Origin: Lutjanus erythropterus
Lineage: Eukaryota; Chordata; Actinopteri; Lutjaniformes; Lutjanidae
Length of the DNA: 64,000 nucleotides
Direction: 5' to 3'
NCBI GenBank assembly: GCA_020091685.1
Contig: CM034605.1
Coordinates: 10,798,218 to 10,862,217 of the forward strand
How positions within the stretch are numbered: position 1 is the first letter of the stretch; each line of letters starts with the position of its first letter. The notes beneath the pieces are model-generated. The model worked only from the letters and a program-made list of their open reading frames with translations, searched no databases and was not told where the DNA came from. Made by a program: the position numbers and the translations under genes. This document shows, in pieces, positions 1 through 11,149 of the stretch.

Positions 1-1307
1 TGCCAATAACCCACTGTAAGCTCCACATAAGTCTGCAGCACTGCCAAACAGACAGCAGTTTATCACGGCAGTGCCACTGCAGCCTTCATTAAAGTGCTGA
101 AATACTCAAAAACACCACCAACCTAGAATTGTTATGTCCAAAAATCAAGCAGCATTGTAGGATGTAGACTTTAACCAACAATATTGTTGAGGACGTCACT
201 TCTGCTGCATGAGCTGTTTGAAGAAATTTAAAGATCCTCTCCAGATGTATTGAGACATATATACAAAAAGAGTGAACAATAATGTGTATTTCGCAAAAAA
301 AAAGTGTAATTTCCGCATTGAAAAGGCACCTACTCCTTCTACCTCATTAAAAATTCAATAATCTATATGAAAATTTTGTTCATTTATTTTCCTGCTGGAC
401 ATCAAAAGTCTCCTACTTCACTGTAAAGTCCATTCTCATTGGTGGCTTAAATTCTCTACATCACACTTAGACCAGTTGCAGATTGGGCCAGGATTGGCTT
501 CCAAACTATTTGTGATGTCACAAATCATGCTCGTAGGCTCACCCTTAAAAACCAGATTTGTAAAGAGCACAGAGAAACTTTATACTTTCAGTAGATGAAA
601 ATGAAAAGAGCCAAATTCGTATATAATCATGATTCTGCACATCAAAGTGTACAAACAAGAAGAAAAACATATTTTTGAGTGGAGAGGACTTTAATTAACA
701 TCATATTCTGTCTTTTTTGAGCTTTTTAGAGTCATATAATTTCAGAGAAGATAAGCTGCCATATGTTTGATGACCTGACAAAGTTCAGTGGAGCTTCAAC
801 TGACACGCCTGCATGTCCATAATGACTTGCTCCTTTTACTACAGCCTACCAGACAACCAGACAACACCAGCCTCGTCCCCAGACACCGAGCTCTCCTCAG
901 ACCTGTCAGTCAGCAAAGAACATGCAGGAACCATGCCTCTCACAGTCAAGGTGTAGTGACAACTGTTAAATCAGAGGCCGCCTGGCCCCACCACGGCTAA
1001 TGAGATTAGCAAAGGCTTCAGCGCTCATTAACACGACATGACAACGTCTTATTAGAGTCGCCTGGGTGCCCAGCAACCAGCCCATTGTATCGAAACCTCC
1101 CTCTCTAGCCCCAGCATTCCCTCAGAGTGGAGCAGGGTTTTGTCCAAATCTGACAATTCGTCATTTTTCTTCACACAATCAAGACAGCTTCATCTGTGGG
1201 CTCCAAATACTCAAAATCAAATCACTTACTGGTTTGAACCTCACTAAGAGCTGAGGTTGTTGAATTTAACAGTTCCTTGTATGTTCAAGTAATTAATTTT
1301 TTAATAC
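1..1307 (-). other. gpatch2l: gpatch2l intron 3 (partial)
   Basis: This stretch lies downstream of the donor of gpatch2l exon 3 (AAG|GTATTA, donor GT at 1307-1306 on the minus strand) and runs off the left edge. I looked on the minus strand for the next expected coding segment, which in the human protein continues GDDEQSDWFYE, and did not see it. The following exon is therefore probably outside the window. The sequence is AT-rich and holds no tandem repeat or transposon end that I recognise. Short open frames at 788-1000 and 1066-1254 (plus) look like chance. Confidence 0.6.
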
Positions 1308-1369
1308 CTTGTCTTCCCTCATCATTGGTGAACAGGCCAGGGTCACTGCTGCAGGTACTGCTGGTTTCC
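1308..1369 (-). CDS. gpatch2l: gpatch2l coding exon (second coding exon, 62 nt)
   Basis: Read on the minus strand, the acceptor TTCTGTGCAG is followed by G|GAA ACC AGC..., and the exon ends AGA CAA G|GTATTA. It encodes [20 protein letters not shown]. Vertebrate GPATCH2L has a nearly identical segment ([21 protein letters not shown], from memory), and the paralogue GPATCH2 has a weaker match ([19 protein letters not shown]). The phase fits exactly: the previous exon ends ...GAA GG and this one supplies the missing base, giving MSEGETSS across the junction. Sixty-two nucleotides (1 + 20 codons + 1) leave the next junction in phase 1. The exon is too short to stand out as an open frame and was found by homology plus splice signals. 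Confidence 0.93.
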
Positions 1370-4300
1370 CTGCACAGAAAAGAAGACAAACAACAAGGTT
1401 GGGAAGATTACTTAAAAAATATAAATTCCAATAGAAATTACCTGTTAAAAATATAGTCAGTAATCTAATCCAAGTATCACAATAAAGTAATGTAACTTGA
1501 TTACCTTCTGTTACATTTGGATTACCTCAGTACCAAATATGGTGAATTTGTTTGGCCTAATATAATGTTTTATGTTCATTGTTTATTGTTTGTCCAGCTG
1601 TTTCTTACTTTATGTGCATGTATGCACATTTAGATGAACAGCGGGTAATTAATTTTAAACTTTAAATGTACCTTGTATGTATTATTATGTTAATATATAA
1701 CTGGACATCTGTGTAGGTAACATTAGTGTTTGGTCTGTTTAGCTAACATTAGTGGTTGGTTTTACCTGTAAACGTTTCTTTTCTTTTTTTTCTTTTTTAC
1801 CCCCCTTTTCTGATTTATAGACAAAATAATGATGATATTTCCACTCTGTGAAAGCATCACACATGAAGTGTTGTAATGTATGTGCACCACACATAGTAGT
1901 ATATTGTTCTTTCTTTTACATGCGTTCTTAAGTTGTTCTAATAATCCCCATTTCTAAGAAATGTATCTTAAATTGTTTTATTGTATTCACTTCTGTAACA
2001 GTGATGGAATACAGTTCCCTTTTTTCTATCTGTTACCACACCTGAATATCACATGTGAATGATCCCCACTGACCCGTTTCTTTAATATCAAAGACATCTG
2101 AGGATGAATAACTCTGTTTTGATTTGTCATCTCCAACCTGATGGGTTCTTTAGGTCGGACAATGTTATAGCATCTGAAAAGTGAACAATGTGAATCAAAA
2201 ATTTACATGGCCCCGTAATGTCAATGTTTAACATGTAACATTCAATAATAAAAATAATGAAGAAGTCCGGAGCTAGAGGTCGACATAAATGGAAATGACA
2301 CAAAAAGACAGAGCGTTCTGTGTTCTCCCTTGTTGCGATAGCAAACACAAAGGCATGAGGGGAGGCTCTGATCGAAGCCACTGAGTGACATGCACAATCT
2401 AATTGAATATCCTCCGCTGTCAGCTCCAATCTAATCTGGCCTGCGTTGTGGAGGATGACAGGAGAGCGAAACACATTCCCCTGCCCGCCCCTCCCTCTGG
2501 GTGTGCCCCTCACACAGAGCGACCCACAGACGTGCCACTTCCACACAACAACTGGCCAACATCTGCTGTGTGGGCTGCCGCTGCTGACTGCCTAGACTGC
2601 TCCATCGCTGCTCCTCTCCACACCCCCAGGCAACCCCACTGCCTCCACACCCTCTGTGCCCCCCTCTGCTACCCCAGACCACCCTGGGTTTCTCTGCCTT
2701 TCTCACACCTCAGCCACCTTGAACCGGGACCTCCAGACACTCCAAGGTCATGGGGGGTGTTAACAGAAGGGTGGAGGTGATGAAGATGGAGTGACAAGAG
2801 CTCAGAAAAGGATTTCTTCCCTCGGTAAAGTATATAAAACTGCCACACTGCTGTCATTTCTCACTCTAACGAAAAGTAACAAGCACATGTATTCAATAAC
2901 TACTTACCGAATATCTTTACAAACATTTCTCAAAGCCTTTTCTGAATACCAGCTATCATAAAGGACAAGTTATATCACTGCGCTGGTTGACTCTTTAGTT
3001 TAGGTTGAGTCATTCCCACATATGTTATACTGTTATCAAAAATGTTTACTATTGTGTATTGAACCGCAGGTGAAAATAGTTCCCAACAAATGTACTATTC
3101 ACTGCTATTTAAGTAGCTTTGACTAAAAACTACAGTCCCCAGCTGTTCTGGGAAATTACCAAGCCTTTTTTTTTTTTTAAATTACACTATATTTAATTTT
3201 GGTTTCTTTATTTAGGGACACATTTATAAAAAAAAAAATCTGTAAATGTATCAGAGTCAGCAACCAAACTAATATTCAACCACAGTCCCAGTATGTGGCA
3301 AGTATCCTTTAATGTGAGCTGGTGGCCAAGTCTCTGTTTTTTTTCTGTAGTTTCTGTATAAATTCATGGCTGGAGTCTTAGAATTGAGAAAAGTCGTAAC
3401 ACAGATTTCACATGGCTCTACATTAAAAAGGGGTCAACTTAGGTCAGGGTCGCCAGTCTTGCAAAACACTATATACCCTATATTTGTGACCTTTGTCTTT
3501 TTGTAAGATTTCCATTTTTTGTGGGAACAAATGGAGCTGGGGACTGATATCAGCACCAATACCAGTACCTTTAAAGTGATAACAATATCAATACAGTACT
3601 TCACTTGATACCTTTTTTCGACTTCATTTGAACGCGTCATGTGAATGGAAGCATTCCTAAAATGATCTTTCTGCAATTTATACATTTATTTTCATCAGAT
3701 GCCACAGGCATGTTGTACAGGCAGTATTAGTACTATTATATATATATATATAAGTACTAAGAGCCAGACTAATTTTGTTCTTTTCATGACATTAGTCGAC
3801 CATAAGTCAGATAACACCAGGCTTTTCCTTTAAGTAAAGCTTTCTATTCAAAGTACATTATGAAAGCAAAGCGAGCCTGATGCTCATGATTGCCTTGCAT
3901 TTCGCTTCCTGTTTATCATTGCTGACCTTGCTTATACGAGAAAGCTGGAGGGTCAGATATGCGCTGATATGGTGCTTTGCCATATTGCGGAGGCCTGCCA
4001 GTGACGGCAGGATCACAAAAACGTCCGTCCAGCTATGCACGTCCTCCTGGCCAGATGGTCCTGCATCATCTCCCTCTCACATCCGCGAGAAGCAGATGTG
4101 AGAGGGAGCAGGCCTCTCCGGGGAATCTGGAAGATGTCTGGCCTTGCCTAGCAGTCCTGGACCGTCTCTCCACCCCCTGTCCCACCCCTTCAGACTGACT
4201 CCCCAGGCCTCTGCTCAGCTGGAGCCCACCTCTGGACACATCGGCTGGCATCTGGGACACACAACACTCCAGCATCAGTAGAGGACACAGACACATGCTC

Positions 4301-7300
4301 TACAGTCATTTTGGTTTTATGCTTTATTCCACAGCCTTTCTTAAACTTGATTGCACAAAGAAAGATTATTTTAATCTAATATTATTTCTAATCAGAGTTA
4401 AGATTTAAAATTAAGCAGCTCTGTTGCACAATTAAAACAAATCTGTTTAGTGATGTAAAGTGAAATTAAATAGAATTTAATCAATATGGAGATGTTTGCT
4501 TACACAAATTTTAATACACAGATAAATAAAAAATATATTATATTCTTTGCTAGCTAACTAAAAAGTTGACTAAATATCATATTGTTGGCTTGCTAAATAT
4601 AAAGTTAGTCTAGTTAGCCTCCTCATGATGACTAAGTAGAGACATTCGAATTTCTCCTCTTTTGATAATAACTTGTTGGCCAAATTATCAATTGGAGTGA
4701 AAGAAAGAAGAGATGCATCATAAAATTCAGTTGAGTCAATTCCTTAACTTTCTTCAAGTAACTTTGTCATTCCATCTCAAGAAGGTAGCCATTTTAAATT
4801 TAAATTTAATACTGGATCACAGTTTAAAGTAGAGTTTAAAGTTTATTAAATAATTCAATTTGATCTAGGTTTAAAGCAAAAACTAAACTGAGGCTGAAAT
4901 AACTTTTTACTTAATTTTAAACTAGTTTAAAAATTTGGTGCAACATGATTTAAAGTTAAACAATAATTTAATCAGATTTCAATTGAATCTTGGTTGAAGC
5001 AACTCAGCCTTAGACTTTAGGAAGCAGTGGTTAACTATATCCAGCAGCTTGGTGTAAAACATGTGTTTGCTTCTTATTGGAGGGATTTTGTGCAAAGTTT
5101 GAAAAAGAATCACAGGTATAAACAATTAATTAGAGACATCCATTAAGTATTTATCCGTATTAAAGGTGTAATGTGATGTCGCTTGGAGCAGCACAGGGCC
5201 GATGTGAGACCGTTTCCATTAAGTACTGCCTAATTAATGCCATGAATAATTGAGATCCCCATTTTTCTTGCGACCAAAAGAAACACCTCCGCTTTCTTCA
5301 GCAGTGACCTTTGCCAAGAAAAGTTGAAAAACTTTGACTCACACACAAAATAGCACTCCCCCCAGTCAAAAATAAATACTTTCTACTGTGGATTAGGTGC
5401 TATGAAGACAAATAAGTCTTAATTAGATGAAATACCATATGTCCATGGTGAAACAAAGGCAAGGGCAAAAACTGCATTCCAGTGTTTCAGAGCTGAACTC
5501 CCCACATGGCTCTATTGTCTCTATACAAGCCGAAGAGGTGAAGCAAAACACAGTATCCAGATGAGCACTAATCATTAGGATATAATCCTCAGCTCCTGGG
5601 AGAGGCAGACCAGTTTGCACAGAGATTACAGGCTAGCCGCCATTTATTGAGCTCGGGCTCATTCTGCAGAGGAATAAAGAAGAGGCAGAGACAGAGGGGG
5701 GCAAAGCGCTGATAACAATGGATCTGTGGGCTCTTCAAACAAGCCGCCTCAACCCAAATCCATGCCCTCTTCCATGGGTGTCTGATTATAAGGTTATCCC
5801 ACCATCCCTGAGCTGCAGTAATTGGATTAGTCTCAGAGATTTATGAAAATTAACTTCAGCAAATGCTGCACTGCTTTCCCCCCCAAAAAAACTCCTCATA
5901 GAGTTTTCAAAATATAAATTACAGCTGAGTGTGAGAAAAGCACGCACAATGGCTTTGTTTTCTGGTGGCATGCAGGGCTGAAGTCACCAGCAGCGGCGGC
6001 ACTCAGCTGGAGACGGAGGCTGAGCCCGGGACGGCGTCTACCCACAGGTGAAGCCCGCTTGCCGCGGCCAGCCTGGGTGCCAGGTGGCCTCACTGCCAGC
6101 AGGCTGGGCCAGGTCTAATCAAGGATGTGGAGCCCAACTGGAGCTGCCAACATCTGCTCCCCTTGCACTTGGGTGGCTGAAGGCGAAGCTCTGCTCAGTA
6201 TGCACATAAGAGGAGTGACCTTGAGGAGAGACCAGACACTCCATATGAAAAAGGTTAATGGAATGAATGGAGACCAGAGAAGACATTTCAACAATGGCAT
6301 CTGTGTCCCGACATCAAATGGAGCGTACACTCTCTGAGTATAAATATTGCTGTTGTACCACTGTCAACCTCTCATCACGGCTGCCATTTGTTCATATCCT
6401 TTGCCTCCACCGTGGCTTAACCATTCGATTGTTCAGCCCTCAGTGCGGTGTGGCAGTCTACTGAGCAGCAATCAAGAGCGTTGGCGTTGTGTAAGTGAGA
6501 AATGATTGACAGCGTGCCATGGTGTTCCCATTTATTTCTTCTCCGGAGCTGTTTTCTGTCAGAACGGCTATTGATTTTTCCATAAAGTAAGAAAACAAGT
6601 ACCGTTTAGGGGCTAGGGAGGTCAGCACAAATTAAACCAGAAGATGTAAAGCCTTCTGTCTGTCCCATTACCGGTTACCTCAAATGTCTTCTTCTCAAAG
6701 GAAATACATTGTGCAGGAGCATGGCAGGACATGGAGAATGGGAACTGGGAATGCTGAACTGAACTGAACTGAACCCACCATATCTGTCTATTTATCGGTT
6801 TTTAGATCATAAATGTGGACCATGTATGAGGTATTTAATGCCAAAACAACATTCATACATACTGCAAAAAATGTCTAAGTATGATCATCCTTAAAATTTG
6901 TATGTTTATTTTATGTATTTATTTATTTATTTTGCTTTTTTGTTGCTATGCAAAAATGCTGCTTTACTAAACATGTAATAATATTCTATGATAATGATAT
7001 TCCAATAGATTTCAGCAGAACTGAAACAATCAGTCAATAAATCAATAAATCCACTGGCATTAATTTACTCTGCAAATATTTTGAGAGTGATTTAATAGTT
7101 TAAGCCACTTTTTTATGCTGAAATTTCAGCTTCAGATTTGTTGTTTTTACTCTTTTGTTGGATTTCCAGAGGATAAATCCTAATAATTTGGGTGATAACA
7201 TGTATTGGTAACAGATTCTTCATCAATAGCAATAAGAAAATTGTTCAATAGAATGTTCAATAGTTTCATTCCACTCAACAGTTTTCACTGCGTCGAAAGA

Positions 7301-8913
7301 ACACAATGAATATACCCTGGCTCAGAAAAAGTATCGTATCCCTTGATAATGGAGAGTGCTTCAAGTGGCACGCATAAGTAAAGTTGTTAAATTAAAAGTA
7401 AGTTGGTTCAATTCAAATAAATTGGTTAAATTTAATAATCAATAACAACTGCAATTACACATTTGATTTTGATCTCTTTTTTTTTTTTTTTACCTACATC
7501 GCTCAACTGAAAATGATCCTCTGACTTTTCCTCTAGCACCACCAACAGGTTACATTTTTCACTTTCGCAGTGAAACATCTCAACATCTATTGGATGGATT
7601 GGTACAACATTTTGTAGAGACATCAGCGGTGCCCAGACAACTTTTCTCTCACACTACCACCACGTTGACATTTGTGGCTTTGACCGAAATGTCTCAAAAA
7701 CTATTGAACTGATTGCCATTAAAATTGGTATGGGCATTCAAGTCCCCCTAAAAATAGGTTGCTGGAAATTACAGTGGGCATTTTTCAGTTGCTAGTGTTA
7801 AAAAGGTCAAATTGGTTAATAAGAATGATCATTTTAGAACAAAAGAGACACCATTTAAATTGTATATTATAATCTTTGCTTCTCTGCTGCCAGTTTACAG
7901 CCACGTTTAGTTTAGCTAAATAAAATGCACACGAGAGGGCGCACCGTGGGACACTGGGACAGGCCCAGCTTTAATTACCCAGCCCAAGACAGGAATTCAT
8001 TTCAAAACAAATCAATACCACGCCAAGTCACTTATTTATTTGTGACAATATTTCTCGAAAGGAAATAATGAGCTGGCAGATGCCCGCAGGCATAACTATC
8101 AAAGATCTCTCCCTGGTGATCATTCCAAGCTATAGGAGATGAGGATGAAGAGACTCTATCATTCATTTTTAATGTCAACTCAATACTTTAAAGTGAAGTG
8201 GTATGATTGTGATACCTTTTTTTGGTTTAGTTGAGGACATGCTGAATATTGACAAGTGGCTCGATGAAGACAGGCAGTATAGATCATCTTAAATGTCGCC
8301 TTGTTTAATTGCTTCTGTCTGATAGTAGTTATGATCATGACTTTTATGTTATGGGTTTAACTGCCTTGGTAACTTTCCATTTAAAGGGTAAAAAGGGCTT
8401 TTAGAGTTTGGAGCTCCCTGTTCAGTATAGTTTTAATCCTGTCTCTTTAAAGAATGACAGAGTTAACATTTGGCTTTTTGCAATACTGGAAATTAAATAT
8501 AAGATTTTGAGAACTGGAACTGCTTATTTTTCCACAAATAATAAGCCTAAAAGCTTTTTTTTATCATCTTAAATAGATGAAAAATGTGCAGTTGGTGTTT
8601 GTTTATAGGATCTGTGAAACACCACTGTAATGAATGAAGGCTTAAAGGGATAGTTCACCCTTAACTGCAAAACACACACTACCTGCAATGCTATTTCATC
8701 TAGAAAACCACTGTTTTGACACCCATTATCTCTGACTGGGGTTTTAGGTTTTGTTAAGCCAGCTCATGTGAAGAAAACCTGACTATGTTGAGCTCCCTTC
8801 ATAGTGCAGCCCTCAAGTAAGAGGAAAAATGTGTATTTTTGTTTTGTTTTTTTTTAACATAAAAACAAAAAGAGGAAGGAAATACAAATGTCCTTCCTTG
8901 AATCTAACATTAC
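1370..8913 (-). other. gpatch2l: gpatch2l intron 2 (7.5 kb)
   Basis: This intron separates the two recognised coding exons (donor GAAGG|GTAATG at 8913-8912, acceptor TGTGCAG ending at 1370). It carries a minus-oriented copy of a TTGCACCAAC-end transposon (4348-5010), teleost dispersed repeats (about 7130-7765; repeat-like 3430-3680), a solo TTAA-AGGGATAG transposon end (8642) and an AT-rich homeodomain-type island at about 5100-5300. Microsatellites include (TA)n near 3738. The 2127-2860 stretch is C-rich and yields several overlapping frames in both strands; none has splice logic or resembles a known protein. No extra gpatch2l exon is needed, because flanking exon phases join directly. Confidence 0.7.
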
Positions 8914-9579
8914 CCTTCAGACATGTTCTCATCTGCAGCATCTCTGCGTTCCTTGGCCCTCTTTCTCTTCCAGCACTCATTTCCCATCATCCGGGCTCCT
9001 TCGGTCTGTCGATCTGCTGCCACCCAACTACCAGACCTCTTCTTCGATCCTGACAGATGCTGCATCCTCGACGGCCTGTGTCTCCGTCTCCCATCTACAC
9101 CCGACACCTTTAACTTCTGCTGCAGCCTAACTGTGACGTCTGAAGTCACACGTTTAACCTTCCTCCGCCTCCTTAGCGGCCGTCCGGGATTATTCTCGGT
9201 GAAGGAGTCAGACTCTGGCCAGGACGGCTGCCTAGTCCTGACCGGGCCTCTCATGACGGAGCGCAGTTGGTTGGTTGGAGTCATCTCGTCAGAGTCACTG
9301 CAGTTGGCCACAGAGGCAGTGATGGTTGAGGAAGAGTTTGCCCTGTATTCTCTCGTCTCATCCAAGCTGGACTCTGAGGCCTCAATCCAGCATCGTCTGT
9401 GCTCCAGCGGATAGAGGGAGGATTCGCGACAGCGCTTGCGGCCTCTGCGGCGGCGAATCTGCCGGCGCTGCTGCAGTGGACTCAAGACCATTTCCTCCCA
9501 CAGCTCCCCCAGTTTACTTTGCTCTGAGGTCTGCTCCAGAGCAGACACCAGGTCCTGCACCAGCTCATCCATCATGGTG
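8914..9579 (-). CDS. gpatch2l: gpatch2l exon 2: start codon and N-terminal 220 residues
   Basis: GPATCH2L (G-patch domain containing 2-like) is a vertebrate protein of unclear molecular role, paralogous to the nuclear protein GPATCH2. The exon begins after the acceptor TTTGGTTTGCAG with CACC ATG ATG GAT GAG. The first ATG (9575-9573) has an ideal CACC context. The reading frame upstream of the acceptor is intronic and was discarded. Residues 2-33 (MDELVQDLVSALEQTSEQ...) match GPATCH2L almost position for position, including the KLGELWEEM segment that is absent from GPATCH2. Arginine/lysine-rich blocks at residues 38-50, 133-142 (LRRRRKVKR) and 203-211 look like nuclear localisation or RNA-contact tracts. 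A WPESDSFTEN segment (119-128) is also conserved. The exon ends ADENMSE GG|GTAATG and joins the 1308-1369 exon in phase. The C-terminal portion is outside the window. The plus-strand frames over this exon (8923-9414, 9326-9610) are antisense shadows. Confidence 0.96.
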
Positions 9580-10948
9580 CTGCAAACCAAAGACACAAGA
9601 TACAACTTAAGTGATGTCAAGACAAAGTTACACACCATGATGATGCTACATCAAAATAAAAAGTAAAATTGCAATTGATGTGAGCAGTCTGACGAACAAC
9701 AATAATGACAACAAACAAAAGCTGAATGTGAAGCCAGTGCTTCTGGCCCTAAGAAAAAACTCCAGGTCTCTCTACAAATACAAGGTCAAAATAATTTCTT
9801 ATACAATAACTTGGAGTCTCTATTGAGATGGCTCAGGTGTGGCAAGCAAATTTAAGATTCTGGCTCCAAGATGGATGAGTTATAAAACACTAGAAATCTA
9901 ATAGTGACATCACAGACTCCATGACCCTGTTTATTAAATTGCTATACGTCCATTATGATGTGTGTATGCAATATGATAGCAATTTGACCACACATATGCC
10001 TATTATGAGGCAAAATATGTTTGTCTACTATAACAAATTTTGCAAAACTGTGACTGCTATAAAGTTACTATTCCTTGGTGTACTGGGTCATTGTTACTGC
10101 ACCATATTGCTGCTTGCTGTTTTAGGTCAGTGTTGGATATGATATGGTTTTAGCATCAATGTGACAAAGTATATTGGTTTGTCAGTCAGTGTTGCATAGG
10201 CCAAAAAATTTAGAGTCATGTCTGGTTATTTTAACCATTTCTAATATGATGTTTCAATGGTTTGCATAGTGTATACCCACTTCTACCTGCCAAATGAAAC
10301 TGTTTTACCTATCGTGACAGTGAACGTCTCTCTGTATAATATGAGTGTATGTGAACTGAGTATTAACATGACATGACTAATTTTAACAGGAAGCTCTTGC
10401 TATTGAAATCTAATCTGATCACTGCTGTTGATGAGCTGCTGTGTGTGTTGTAATTTCTGGGCCCAGAAATACCAAGCTACTAATGCAGCAGTGTTTGCTA
10501 AATAATAAAACACTCAGAGGCTCATTCTTCTTTAAATCTAGATGGATAAAACTGAAGAGGATCAAACACACTGAAACTTTCAAGCTCCCCTTTTTCATTG
10601 CATTAAAACTGAGACCGTTTGAGCGTTTGCACATGACGAGCAGCTACTGAAGACTCACAGCTGATTTATTAGCTGATTCATTAGCAGCTAAGAAAGCGGC
10701 TGTGAAGCTGTGAAACATCAGTGCAGCTGAACAATAGCAGAGGCAGGCTGAGCTGTCTGTGTGTTACATAACAACATGACACACGTGAGCTGAGCGCAAG
10801 GACAGCCTGAACACACACACATTACTCTTCACCATCAGCGACACACGCCGTCTAACAGCGTTTAACACTGTAACACCGCCTTACGCGAGCCTCGGATGTC
10901 ATAATGTGCTGTAATAATAGGCAGAGTCGACTGCGTTTGAGCACTCAC
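9580..10948 (-). other. gpatch2l: gpatch2l intron 1
   Basis: This intron of about 1.37 kb lies between the untranslated first exon (donor CTG|GTGAGTGC) and the start-codon exon. It is AT-rich, with no clear repeat. Around 10,660-10,880 the sequence becomes richer in AGCTG and CpG motifs as it approaches the promoter. Nothing coding is seen. Confidence 0.65.
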
Positions 10949-11025
10949 CAGTCGCAGCTAGTCTTGTTTTGTTTTCAGCAGCTGACACACCAAACGCACT
11001 TCCGCCCTGCTGTCGGCCAATCAGC
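10949..11025 (-). other. gpatch2l: gpatch2l 5' untranslated exon 1 (approximate 5' end)
   Basis: The minus strand shows a consensus donor, GCGACTG|GTGAGTGC, with GT at 10,948-10,947. The sequence just upstream is CpG-rich and contains no ATG, so translation starts in exon 2. The 5' end is not directly visible; I place it just downstream of an inverted CCAAT box (ATTGGC on the minus strand, about 11,025) and an ETS-type GCGGAAGTG. In human GPATCH2L the start codon also precedes MDELV directly, which agrees with an untranslated first exon. Confidence 0.6.
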
Positions 11026-11065
11026 TCTCTCCGCCTCGCTGTGACGTTGCAGCAAAACATCCCGC
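10985..11065 (-). promoter_or_regulatory. gpatch2l promoter region
   Basis: Within about 80 bases the minus strand holds ACGTCAC (a CRE-like half site), GATTGGCC (inverted CCAAT box) and GGGCGGAAGTG (an ETS/GABP-like site overlapping a GC box), in a CpG-containing context unlike the AT-rich surroundings. No TATA box is placed appropriately. This is the usual layout of a housekeeping TATA-less promoter. The functional assignment is inferred from motif content and from its position just upstream of a strong 5' splice site. Confidence 0.55.
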
Positions 11066-11113
11066 CGCCACACACCGCAATGGTCATGCAGATAAAGACC
11101 CAAAACTCAGCCT

Positions 11114-11132
11114 GCTGCTGCTGCTGCTGCAG
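11114..11132 (+). repeat. (CTG)6 trinucleotide repeat
   Basis: Six CTG units lie about 100 bases upstream of the presumed gpatch2l transcription start. The repeat is short and non-coding. Confidence 0.85.
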
Positions 11133-11149
11133 ATAACACATTGAACTTG

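Noticed and set aside
8923-9610. Plus-strand frames of 163 and 94 codons
   Set aside because: They are antisense to the gpatch2l start exon, whose minus frame matches a known protein.
9576-9638. Upstream in-frame methionine extending gpatch2l by about 21 residues
   Set aside because: The extension reads through a clear TTTGCAG splice acceptor, so it is intronic. The CACC-ATG just inside the exon is the start.
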